This document shows positions 8,739-16,365 of a DNA stretch of 46,177 nt, in pieces. Location: contig DJEU01000036.1 of the NCBI GenBank assembly GCA_002431395.1, positions 7,737 to 53,913 of the forward strand, given 5' to 3'. A model generated the notes under the pieces. It saw only the letters and a list, made by a program, of their open reading frames with translations, did no database searches and was not told where the DNA came from. The stretch is from Lachnoclostridium sp. UBA5890 (GTDB lineage Bacteria; Bacillota; Clostridia; Lachnospirales; Lachnospiraceae). Position numbers and translations under genes: made by a program. Numbering within the stretch: the first letter of the stretch is position 1; each line of letters begins with the position of its first letter.

Positions 8739-8776
8739 AAGAGGCTTTCCCGCTATGAGGAAGCCTCTTGTTTTTT
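8739..8776. terminator. bidirectional terminator between MCP and histidine kinase
   Basis: AAGAGGCTT pairs with AAGCCTCTT with extra inner GC pairs, followed by G and six T on the + strand and by a T-rich tract on the - strand. The kinase stop codon (8753-8755) lies in the loop, so the hairpin serves both convergent genes. Confidence 0.85.
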
Positions 8777-9868
8777 GGAATGAAATTTTAATGTAAAGAC
8801 AAATTCGGTTCCGACGCCAACGGTACTTACGACATTGATTGTCTGATTGTGTGCCTGTATGATCTCTTTGGAGATCGAAAGTCCAAGTCCGGTTCCACGT
8901 TTGTCTTTTCCGCGGGAAATGTCGGTTTTGTAAAAGCGGTCAAATACTTTGTTCAGCGATTCTTTCGGGATTCCGATGCCGGAATCTTTGACGGAAACAA
9001 ATACTTTTGCTCCCTTTTTTCGTAAGCTGATTTTTATCTCTGAATTGTTATGGCTGAATTTTACCGCATTGTCAATGAGGTTATATAACACCTGATGAAT
9101 CTTGCTTTCGTCTGCTTCCACAAGCAGTTCTTTCTGTGTATTATAATCTAAAACAAACGAAATTTCTTTCTTTGCCGCCGTTCCTTCCAGCGTATTTACG
9201 GTCTGAACAATTGTCTCACAAATATTAAAAGTTGTGATGTCAAGAAGTACATTGTCGCCGTTAAATGAATTTAATTCCAGCAGATTGGAGGTCAGATTCG
9301 TAAGTCGGTCTGTCTCCGATAAAATGATGTTCAAGTATTTTTCCTGCGCCTCGTAAGGAATCGTGCCATCGAGCATTGCCTGCGCGTATCCATGAATCGA
9401 CGTAAGCGGCGAACGAAAATCATGGGAAATATTGGAAATAAATGCACGCTGGTAATCGTCGAAGTTGTTCAGGTCTTCGGCGATGATGTTTAATGCACCG
9501 GCAAGGTCGCCAAATTCATCGGAAGTGTGGAGGGTGATCGGTTCATTTTTCTGATGAATGGAAAAATGCTTGGCCGCATTGCACAGCCGCCGCAGCGGGA
9601 TGATATTCATGGCGTAAATCAGGAAAAAGGATACGGCCAGGATTGCTCCCATCATAAACAGAATGGAGTCGAGCAGATTGAAATAATATTGCAGCCGCTC
9701 GGAAATATATCCGCTTGTAAGTGCCTCATTTTCCATCGCTGCCGCCATCAAGCTATTGCGGACCAGCGCAAAGACGAGCGTGTGCGTCAGATAGTAGGAC
9801 GACGTGAAAATGCACAGATAGAGAATCACCAGTTTTTTTCCAAATGTCAGGCGAATTCGGTTTCGCAT
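8753..9868 (-). CDS. membrane sensor histidine kinase
   Basis: The 371-residue kinase has two transmembrane helices (about residues 13-34 and 66-90) bracketing a short extracellular loop, a HAMP linker (about 90-140), a HisKA domain with the phospho-accepting H149 in SHDFRSPLTSIHGY, and a HATPase domain with the N box (LIDNAVKFSHN), G1 (DSGIGIP), F (FDRFYK) and G2 (GTGLGLSI) boxes. The extracellular loop is only about 30 residues, so it may sense membrane or cell-wall state. It is 5 bases after its response regulator and distal in the mutS2 operon. Its stop sits in the terminator hairpin. Confidence 0.93.
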   Translation of the reverse strand: MRNRIRLTFGKKLVILYLCIFTSSYYLTHTLVFALVRNSLMAAAMENEALTSGYISERLQYYFNLLDSILFMMGAILAVSFFLIYAMNIIPLRRLCNAAKHFSIHQKNEPITLHTSDEFGDLAGALNIIAEDLNNFDDYQRAFISNISHDFRSPLTSIHGYAQAMLDGTIPYEAQEKYLNIILSETDRLTNLTSNLLELNSFNGDNVLLDITTFNICETIVQTVNTLEGTAAKKEISFVLDYNTQKELLVEADESKIHQVLYNLIDNAVKFSHNNSEIKISLRKKGAKVFVSVKDSGIGIPKESLNKVFDRFYKTDISRGKDKRGTGLGLSISKEIIQAHNQTINVVSTVGVGTEFVFTLKFHSKKQEASS

Positions 9869-9873
9869 AATAA

Positions 9874-10593
9874 TCAGCCTTTCTTTGTCTCAAATTTGTA
9901 GCCAATGCCCCAAACGGTGGCAAGGCGCCATTCGTCGTGATCTTTGATCTTTTCGCGAAGTCGTTTGATATGAACATCGACGGTTCGCGTGTCGACGACG
10001 TATTCGTAACCCCAGATGCGGTCAAGAAGCTGTTCTCTTGTAAATACCTGGTTTGGATGTGTGGCGAGAAAATACAAAAGCTCCAGTTCTTTCGGCGGCA
10101 TCTCGACAGGGTGTCCCATATATACGACAGAATAATTTGACAAGCTGACGGTGAGATCGGTGTACTGCACCGTCTCTGTGCCGGATTCGGTGGCTGCCGC
10201 CGGAGCTGCCGGGGCACTTCCTGTCTGATAACGCCGTAAAACGGCCTTTACGCGGGCTACCAGTTCTTTCGAATCAAATGGTTTGATGATGTAGTCATCG
10301 GCGCCAAGTTCCAGTCCCAGCACTTTATCAAAAACTTCTCCCTTTGCCGAAAGCATGATGATCGGAACGGTGGAAGTTTTGCGGATCTCGCGGCATACGT
10401 CATATCCGTCAATGCCCGGAAGCATGATATCGAGCAGGATCAGATCCGGTTGAAACGAGGTGTTTTTCTTCAATGCCTCTTCGCCGTCGTGTGCCTGCAT
10501 ACACTGGAAACATTCTTTGGTTAAGTATAATTCAATCAACTCTGCAATGTTGGCGTCGTCGTCAACAATCAGTATTTTTTGTTTTTCTGCCAT
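9874..10593 (-). CDS. OmpR/PhoB family response regulator
   Basis: The 239-residue protein has a receiver domain (acidic D11-D13, phospho-acceptor D55 in LILLDIMLPG, then K of IIKPFDSKELVARV) and a C-terminal OmpR-type winged helix (about 145-238, with PPKELELLYFLATHPNQVFT and DTRTVDVHIKRLREK). A low-complexity Ala/Pro linker joins them. I prefer the ATG at 10593 because AAAGGA then sits about 8 bases upstream; an ATG at 10602 would overlap that site. It pairs with the kinase just downstream. mutS2 ends 15 bases before it. Confidence 0.93.
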   Translation of the reverse strand: MAEKQKILIVDDDANIAELIELYLTKECFQCMQAHDGEEALKKNTSFQPDLILLDIMLPGIDGYDVCREIRKTSTVPIIMLSAKGEVFDKVLGLELGADDYIIKPFDSKELVARVKAVLRRYQTGSAPAAPAAATESGTETVQYTDLTVSLSNYSVVYMGHPVEMPPKELELLYFLATHPNQVFTREQLLDRIWGYEYVVDTRTVDVHIKRLREKIKDHDEWRLATVWGIGYKFETKKG

Positions 10594-10608
10594 GGAAGTC
10601 ATCCTTTC

Positions 10609-12978
10609 TTATTTGAACTCTGCCACGGTCACGCCGTAGCCACCCTCACCGTATTCTCCCATACGATAGGTTTTGATGTATTTACTCTTTTTCAAATGCG
10701 CCTGCACGGCATTTCGCAGAGCACCGGTTCCAACTCCGTGGATAATGGTGATCTGGTGCAGTTTGGCAAGGTACGCATCGTCGAGGTATTTATCCAAAAG
10801 TGCAATTGCTTCGTCAACCGTTTTTCCGATAAGATTGATGCTTGAAGAAACCTGAAGTGACTTCATCATTTTGATCTTTCCGGCACCGGAACGTTCACGA
10901 AGCTGTTCTTTCCGGTTCTGCAATGTCTCTTCTTCGAGAAGTTCCAGATCATCCGCATTGACTTCGGAACGCATAATGCCCATTTGTACGAAGCATTTTC
11001 CTTTGGCATTTGGCAGCGACATCACCGTACCTTTTACCCCCATGGAATGCACCATGACAAGGTCGCCGATGGAAAGTTTTCCCGGCGCTGTCTTTGGACG
11101 GTTTCCTTTTTGTTTTGTCGCCAATTTTTCGCCGGTTTTCTTAAGCTGTTCGCGGATCGCAGAACGCTGGCGCTCCATGTCACTGACATTTCCTTTGCCA
11201 CCGTCCATCCATTTATTGTATTTGCGGATGGAATCGTCTGCCATGTCTTTGGCCTTCTGCAGTATTTCATTGGCTTCTTCATTTGCACGGCGCAAAATCT
11301 TTTCTTTTGCTTTATCGATTCGTTCGTTTTTCTCTGCCAGTTTTTTCTTCTGCCGCTCGATTTCTTCGCGGTAAGCAGCCGCTTTCGCACGTTCTTCTTC
11401 CAATTCTTTTCGTGTACTTTCAAGACCGGTCACAACGTCCTCAAAGGATTTGGAATCTTCGTCGACAAGGGATCTTGCTTTCTCAATAATTTCGTCGGAA
11501 ATTCCTAGTTTGCTGGAAATCGCAAAGGCGTTACTTTTTCCCGGAACGCCGATGAGAAGACGGTAGGTCGGCTGCAAGGATTCCACGTCAAATTCGCACG
11601 AAGCATTTTCCACCTGATCTGTCGAAAGGGCGTAAATCTTCAGCTCGCTGTAATGTGTCGTCGCCATTGCGGTCACATTTCGCTGTAAAAGATTGTCAAG
11701 AATGCTGATGGCAAGCGCCGCACCCTCGACCGGATCGGTTCCGGCACCAAGTTCATCGAAAAGTGCAAGTGTATTTTTATCCGCACGTTTCAGGATTGAA
11801 ACGGTGTTTGTCATGTGCGAGGAAAACGTACTCAGGCTCTGCTCGATACTCTGCTCATCCCCGATGTCTGCGTACACTTCATGAAATACACGCAGATGAG
11901 AGCCGTCAAACGCCGGGATGTGAAGCCCTGCCTGTCCCATCAAAGTAAATAAGCCGACGGTTTTCAGCGAAACCGTCTTACCGCCGGTGTTTGGGCCTGT
12001 GATGATGAGAAGCCGGTAATCTTTCCCCAATGTGACATCGATCGGCACAACGCGGTCGCGCGGGATCAATGGATGTCGTCCTTTTTTTATCTCGATATAA
12101 TTGTCGTCAAAAATCGGCTCGCTTCCCTGCATTTTCTTGGATAATTTTGCTTTTGCAAAGATGAAATCAAGTTCCGCCAGCAAAATGACATCGCGCTCCA
12201 ACCCCTCGGTTTCCGGTGCGCAAATACTACTGATGGAAGCAAGGATGCGCTCAATTTCTTCCTGTTCTTTCATCGCAAGTTCGGCGAGATCGTTGTTCAA
12301 TTTGACAATTGCCATCGGCTCGATGAAAAAGGTGGAACCGGTGGAACTCTGATCGTGGATCATTCCCTGAAACGCGGATTTGTATTCCTGTTTTACCGGC
12401 AGACAATATCTTCCATTTCGCATCGTGACGATATTGTCGCGCAGCATATCTCCCGATGAATTGACTGTCACAGACAGCTGTTCGCGAATTTTGTCATTCG
12501 TCGTTTTCATCGCCCGGCGGATGCGCTTCAATTCGCTGCTTGCATCGTCGCTGATCTCATCCTCGGACAAGATACAGCGGCTGATCTCCCGGCGAATTTC
12601 CGGAAATGTCTGAAGCCCGTCGAAACGTCCGGACAAGAAATCGGTTTCTTCGTCTTTCTTATCAAATTCAACGGCTCGCTTGGCAGCTTCCAAAAGAGCC
12701 CCAATCCGCAGAAGTTCGCCAGCCCCCAATGTCCCGCCTTTGGCAAGCGGCACGAGGCTCGGCCGGATGTCGGTCAACCCATGAAACGAAAGTGCCCCAT
12801 GATGAAAGAGCCTTGTCAATGCGTGGCTTGTCTCCGCCTGCATCGCCACAATTTCCCCGTGGTCCGATGAGGGGCGCAGCCGCCTCGCGCTGTCCTTCCC
12901 AAGCGCAGAATCGGCCTCTTCTACGAGCATATCTATAATTTTGTCATATTCTAATGTCTTTAAAACTTTTTTATTCAC
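10609..12978 (-). CDS. mutS2: MutS2 ATPase/endonuclease
   Basis: The 789-residue protein has the MutS2 layout: an N-terminal core, a MutS-type ATPase with Walker A GPNTGGKT (about residues 328-335) and Walker B ALFDELGAGTDP, a long charged coiled coil (about 510-620), a KOW-like region, and a C-terminal Smr nuclease domain with the HGVGTGALR motif. It lacks the mismatch-recognition domain of MutS. In the family it acts on branched DNA to limit recombination, and in Bacillus it is also a ribosome-collision rescue factor. The start is GTG with GGAGA about 7 bases upstream. It is first in an operon with a two-component pair. Confidence 0.95.
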   Translation of the reverse strand: MNKKVLKTLEYDKIIDMLVEEADSALGKDSARRLRPSSDHGEIVAMQAETSHALTRLFHHGALSFHGLTDIRPSLVPLAKGGTLGAGELLRIGALLEAAKRAVEFDKKDEETDFLSGRFDGLQTFPEIRREISRCILSEDEISDDASSELKRIRRAMKTTNDKIREQLSVTVNSSGDMLRDNIVTMRNGRYCLPVKQEYKSAFQGMIHDQSSTGSTFFIEPMAIVKLNNDLAELAMKEQEEIERILASISSICAPETEGLERDVILLAELDFIFAKAKLSKKMQGSEPIFDDNYIEIKKGRHPLIPRDRVVPIDVTLGKDYRLLIITGPNTGGKTVSLKTVGLFTLMGQAGLHIPAFDGSHLRVFHEVYADIGDEQSIEQSLSTFSSHMTNTVSILKRADKNTLALFDELGAGTDPVEGAALAISILDNLLQRNVTAMATTHYSELKIYALSTDQVENASCEFDVESLQPTYRLLIGVPGKSNAFAISSKLGISDEIIEKARSLVDEDSKSFEDVVTGLESTRKELEEERAKAAAYREEIERQKKKLAEKNERIDKAKEKILRRANEEANEILQKAKDMADDSIRKYNKWMDGGKGNVSDMERQRSAIREQLKKTGEKLATKQKGNRPKTAPGKLSIGDLVMVHSMGVKGTVMSLPNAKGKCFVQMGIMRSEVNADDLELLEEETLQNRKEQLRERSGAGKIKMMKSLQVSSSINLIGKTVDEAIALLDKYLDDAYLAKLHQITIIHGVGTGALRNAVQAHLKKSKYIKTYRMGEYGEGGYGVTVAEFK

Positions 12979-13011
12979 AATTAAATCTCCATTCTAGTGC
13001 TTTGCACAAGT

Positions 13012-13074
13012 GTCTCAAACGATGTTTCTCAGCCATGCAAGCATGCCTGGAAACATACGATGATACCCTGTATT
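13012..13074 (+). repeat. 63-bp direct repeat, copy A
   Basis: Identical over 63 bp to 13170-13232. Inside it TGTTT, CAG and CATGC pair with GCATG, CTG and AAACA around an AA loop, interrupted only by a C-C mismatch, one wobble and one bulge, giving a hairpin of about 33 nt. Confidence 0.9.
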
Positions 13075-13169
13075 ACAATACGACGGATTGCTCCGCCGCA
13101 AAGCGTCTTTCGCAATCCTGCAAACATTCGAATTCCGCACCATAGTGCTGCATTCTCATGTTTGTGCGG

Positions 13170-13232
13170 GTCTCAAACGATGTTTCTCAGCCATGCAAGC
13201 ATGCCTGGAAACATACGATGATACCCTGTATT
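13170..13232 (+). repeat. 63-bp direct repeat, copy B
   Basis: Second identical copy of the 63-bp hairpin-bearing repeat, 158 bp downstream of copy A. The flanks differ except for a shared TAGTGCT some distance upstream of each copy. Confidence 0.9.
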
Positions 13233-13457
13233 GTACCATACCCAAGGCGGGGTTACAATGGGTTTGGCGAAAAATTTCGTTTTTAGGGGTGCGGAGGAAA
13301 AGGCAACGCAAAAAGGGAAACCCACTGAAATCCGTTGCTTTCCCGCCACCAACCACCCCACTTCCCGTGCCCCCATAAATTCCCAAAATCACTCTAGCAG
13401 AAATGGAAAAAATATGATATCATAAGAGTAGCACATTACAGTAATGGGGAGATTTGG

Positions 13458-14960
13458 ATGAATATAGAGGGATCAAATCTTTGTATCGGATGCATGAAGC
13501 CGCTCGGTCAGACCGGGAGGTGTTCTTTTTGTGGAATGAAACAGGAAGATTATAATCCGATCCCGCGTTGTCTTTTGCCGGGGACGCGGCTTGCGGACCG
13601 GTATATTCTGGGGAAAGTGCTGGGCGAGGGAAGTTTCGGAATTACCTATATTGGCTGGGACAGCCGGCTGCAGATTCCGGTGGCGATCAAAGAATATTTT
13701 CCGAGCGAAATGGTCAGCCGGGATGTCATCTGTGGACATGGAAATAGAGTGTATTTGTATGAAAATGCCAAAAAGAATCATTATGAAGAGGACATTAAGA
13801 AATTTTTGAATGAGGCAAAATGCTTGTCCAAATTCAATGAAGTAGAAGGGATTGTGTCCGTCCTTGATTTTTTCTATGAAAATGAAACTGCGTACATTGT
13901 CATGCAGTTTATTGATGGTGTTAGTGTAAAAGAGTACATTAAGCAAAATGGAAAAATGAACGGCGAAAAAGTGCTGAATGCGATGCGGCCGGTGCTTTTG
14001 GCGTTGGAAAAAGTGCATCGGACAGGGATTGTGCACCGCGACATCAGCCCCGACAATATTATGATAAGAAAAGACGGTAGTCTGGTGCTGATCGATTTTG
14101 GAGCTGCGAGAATGCGGAATATTGACAATACAAAGACAATGACGGTCTTATTTAAAAGAGGATTTTCGCCGGAAGAGCAGTACCGCTACAAGGGGCGGTG
14201 GGGAGCATACACCGATGTCTATTCAATTAGCGCGACCATGTATTATATGTTGACGGGAGAGGCACCGACGGATTCGGTAATTCGGGCATTGGGAGATGAT
14301 ATGCCGTCGCTTTTAAACATGAAAGAATTGAAAATTTCTACCAAACAGAAAAAGGCAGTCATGAAAGGAATGGCGGTAAATGCCAAAAACCGCTGGCAGA
14401 GTATCCGGGAATTGTACGATGCCATGTACGAAGAAGAGCAGAACATCACAAGTGGTTCCGGAAGGCGTAGAGGGATTGCGGGAATCGCCGGTGCGGCTGT
14501 GCTTGGAACCGCCATTACCATCGGATGTCTGCATGCAGGAACGAAGAACGAAAAACGAGAGCCGGTCATTGTCGTAGAGACACCGGCCGTAACACCGGAA
14601 GCCACGGAGAATCCGCTTCAGACGGAAAGCCCCAAAAAGGAAACGCCTGTAACCACTGTGGAAGAAAAAACGATTGTGCCAAAATTGCGTGGATTGACAT
14701 TGGAGCAGGCAAAAAAGAAATTGAAAAAGGCGCATTTGACTTATAAAATTCAACGGGAAGAAAGCAGTAAAGCGGTAGATACCGTGCTTTCGCAGAGTGT
14801 TGCAAAAGGGAAAAAGGTGGCGCGTGGAACGATGGTAAAACTGACAGTGAGCAAACAGAAAAAAGTGGTGGCTGTGGCGACGAAAAAGCCCGCGGCTACG
14901 GCGAAACCGACACAAAGCAGTACGAAAAAGAAAAAGGATTTCGTAGGAGTGATTCAATAA
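13458..14960 (+). CDS. Ser/Thr protein kinase with zinc ribbon and PASTA domain
   Basis: The 500-residue protein begins with a CxxC...CxxC zinc ribbon (C9, C12, C22, C25). A Hanks-type kinase domain follows (about 45-320) with the glycine loop LGEGSFGITY, catalytic K78 in VAIK, H193-R194-D195 in HRDISPDN, and D213-F214-G215. HRDIS replaces the usual HRDLK, which is seen in some related clostridial kinases. One transmembrane helix (about 337-356), a Pro/Thr-rich spacer, one PASTA domain (about 405-470) and a Lys-rich tail come after. PASTA domains bind muropeptides or lipid II, so the kinase probably reads cell-wall state from outside. It is followed on the same strand by an XRE-like protein and a large surface protein. 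Confidence 0.93.
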   Translation: MNIEGSNLCIGCMKPLGQTGRCSFCGMKQEDYNPIPRCLLPGTRLADRYILGKVLGEGSFGITYIGWDSRLQIPVAIKEYFPSEMVSRDVICGHGNRVYLYENAKKNHYEEDIKKFLNEAKCLSKFNEVEGIVSVLDFFYENETAYIVMQFIDGVSVKEYIKQNGKMNGEKVLNAMRPVLLALEKVHRTGIVHRDISPDNIMIRKDGSLVLIDFGAARMRNIDNTKTMTVLFKRGFSPEEQYRYKGRWGAYTDVYSISATMYYMLTGEAPTDSVIRALGDDMPSLLNMKELKISTKQKKAVMKGMAVNAKNRWQSIRELYDAMYEEEQNITSGSGRRRGIAGIAGAAVLGTAITIGCLHAGTKNEKREPVIVVETPAVTPEATENPLQTESPKKETPVTTVEEKTIVPKLRGLTLEQAKKKLKKAHLTYKIQREESSKAVDTVLSQSVAKGKKVARGTMVKLTVSKQKKVVAVATKKPAATAKPTQSSTKKKKDFVGVIQ

Positions 14961-15010
14961 AAGTGAAAGAATCGGAAAAAAAATTCGACACTTTTTTGAT
15001 AAAATAAAAA

Positions 15011-15029
15011 CGGCAGCAGGAAGCTGCCG
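15011..15029 (+). other. hairpin ahead of the kinase-companion gene
   Basis: CGGCAGC and GCTGCCG form a 7-bp GC-rich stem with an AGGAA loop. There is no T run on the + strand, so it is not a terminator for the kinase; it lies about 15 bases before the GGGG ribosome site of the next gene and could affect its mRNA stability or translation. Confidence 0.5.
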
Positions 15030-15057
15030 GCAAAAGATGAAAAAAGGGGTACGATTT

Positions 15058-16365
15058 ATGGAGAAAAAGGTCTTATTTGGGACATTTGACGCATTTCTCA
15101 TTTCGCAGATGGGATATTCGCTGTGCGGAACATTGGAACAACAGGAAAAAATACGGAAAGAGGCGTATCATACATTTTTGCACAAAATCCAGGGCGAACG
15201 GCCGGCATCATTTCCGACCATACGCCGGTGGTTTGGCGTTCGCAGTGTCGCTGTGCCTGCGCGTGAACAGATTTTTCGCATTGCCTTTTCTCTTGGGTGC
15301 AATGTGGAGCAGACAAATCAGTATCTTGTGGAGGGAGCGTCGCAGCCGTCATTTCAGATCAATGATTACACGGAAATGATCGCAATGTATGCACTTGAAA
15401 ATGGATGGAATTGGAAAAAATACCAGCAGGCGGTCGAGGAGTACGAAGGAGGCCTGGACGATGATACGGAGATTCTGCATCAAACCAATACCCAATGGCT
15501 GATGCAGCAGTTTGAGTATGTCAAGACCTTGGACGAAGAGCAGTTTATGTATTGGATGTGGAAGCATTCCGGAATTTTCAAGGGGTACAGCAAGACAGCG
15601 CAGGAGTATCTTACCAAATACCGCCAGCTCATCCTTGAAGGAATGCGGAATGACGCAAAAAACAATCTCAATTTTCTTTTGGCAGAAAGCGGATATCAGA
15701 CGTGGAAAAAACGGCGTTTTCAGCGAAATTCGGCAAATGAACTCGAGCAGATCAAAAAGTATATTCGTTCCAATGAACGCTCGAAAAATCCTGACATTTC
15801 GGAACATTTGGCAAAAAATATTTTGGAACTTGCGAAAATGGCGTATTCGGAAACCGGCCAGAATACGAAACTGCTGGCAGAATTATTTGAATCCTCAGCC
15901 AGCACAATGACGCACAAATATCTTTCGGATCTTTTTCATATTCCGGAGCGCAATGAAATGCATATCCGTAGCAGACAGGCAATCCAAAAACTTGAAAAAT
16001 ATGCCGATGAAGAGCCATGCCTACCAGATATCGCAGAAATGATTGACCGGTTTGGAAAAGGAAAAGTGGCGGTTGAAAGTGTCGGCGAAGCAAAAGAATG
16101 GCTGGAAGAATTTGACAATGAAGGCAAGCGCCGCCGATTGATCGTGAAACGGAGTGATCTCCTGCCAATGATCTGTTATGTGGCACAGCAGCGGTACCGC
16201 GCAAAAATTGCCGACGCCGTAGAAACTTACAACCAGAGCGAGGCGCAAAAAGTATTTTTGGATATGGCAAATGCAGTTCTGATCGCTTGCAATATGCCAG
16301 CTGTCAACGAAAAGTACAGTTATGACAAACAGCTTTTGCAGAGTTTTCAGGAGGAAGAGGTGTGA
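15058..16365 (+). CDS. kinase-linked protein with N-terminal XRE-like helix-turn-helix
   Basis: This protein of about 435 residues has no named family that I recognise. Residues about 48-90 read like an XRE helix-turn-helix (SFPTIRRWFG, then REQIFRIAFSLGCNVEQTNQYL). The stretch R69-G116 aligns with R78-G124 of the small protein at 31691-32122, which also lies beside a Ser/Thr kinase. The remaining two thirds is helical and charged without enzyme motifs. It follows the PASTA kinase by about 97 bases and overlaps the start of the leucine-rich surface protein, so it may be a kinase substrate or regulator acting on that operon (inference). The start at 15058 has AGGGG upstream; an in-frame ATG at 15037 has no good ribosome site. 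Confidence 0.6.
   Translation: MEKKVLFGTFDAFLISQMGYSLCGTLEQQEKIRKEAYHTFLHKIQGERPASFPTIRRWFGVRSVAVPAREQIFRIAFSLGCNVEQTNQYLVEGASQPSFQINDYTEMIAMYALENGWNWKKYQQAVEEYEGGLDDDTEILHQTNTQWLMQQFEYVKTLDEEQFMYWMWKHSGIFKGYSKTAQEYLTKYRQLILEGMRNDAKNNLNFLLAESGYQTWKKRRFQRNSANELEQIKKYIRSNERSKNPDISEHLAKNILELAKMAYSETGQNTKLLAELFESSASTMTHKYLSDLFHIPERNEMHIRSRQAIQKLEKYADEEPCLPDIAEMIDRFGKGKVAVESVGEAKEWLEEFDNEGKRRRLIVKRSDLLPMICYVAQQRYRAKIADAVETYNQSEAQKVFLDMANAVLIACNMPAVNEKYSYDKQLLQSFQEEEV

Larger units (their letters stand above)
12979..13457. other. structured intergenic region with repeats, no gene seen
   Basis: This 479-bp gap between divergent mutS2 and the kinase holds no convincing gene. It contains two identical 63-bp repeats, between them small hairpins (GGATTGC with GCAATCC), and to the right (13233-13380) a G-rich then C-rich stretch that can fold, with GCAACG pairing to CGTTGC. 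Promoters for mutS2 (left) and the kinase (right) must lie at its ends; ATATGATATCAT near 13414 may be part of the latter. Confidence 0.5.

Noticed and set aside
13156..13392. Small minus-strand proteins of 67-78 residues in the mutS2-kinase gap
   Set aside because: They run through the 63-bp repeat and the foldable element, have no ribosome sites, and two overlapping frames are open equally.
14992..15013. Near-identical TTTTTTGATAAAATAA stretch shared with the hipBA promoter (40038-40059)
   Set aside because: The match is AT-rich low-complexity text around a -10 box and is expected by chance or by promoter similarity; no common -35 box is present at the first site.
15011..15029. Terminator between the kinase and its companion
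   Set aside because: The GC-rich stem lacks a T run on the + strand; the T-rich side lies on the minus strand, where no gene needs terminating.
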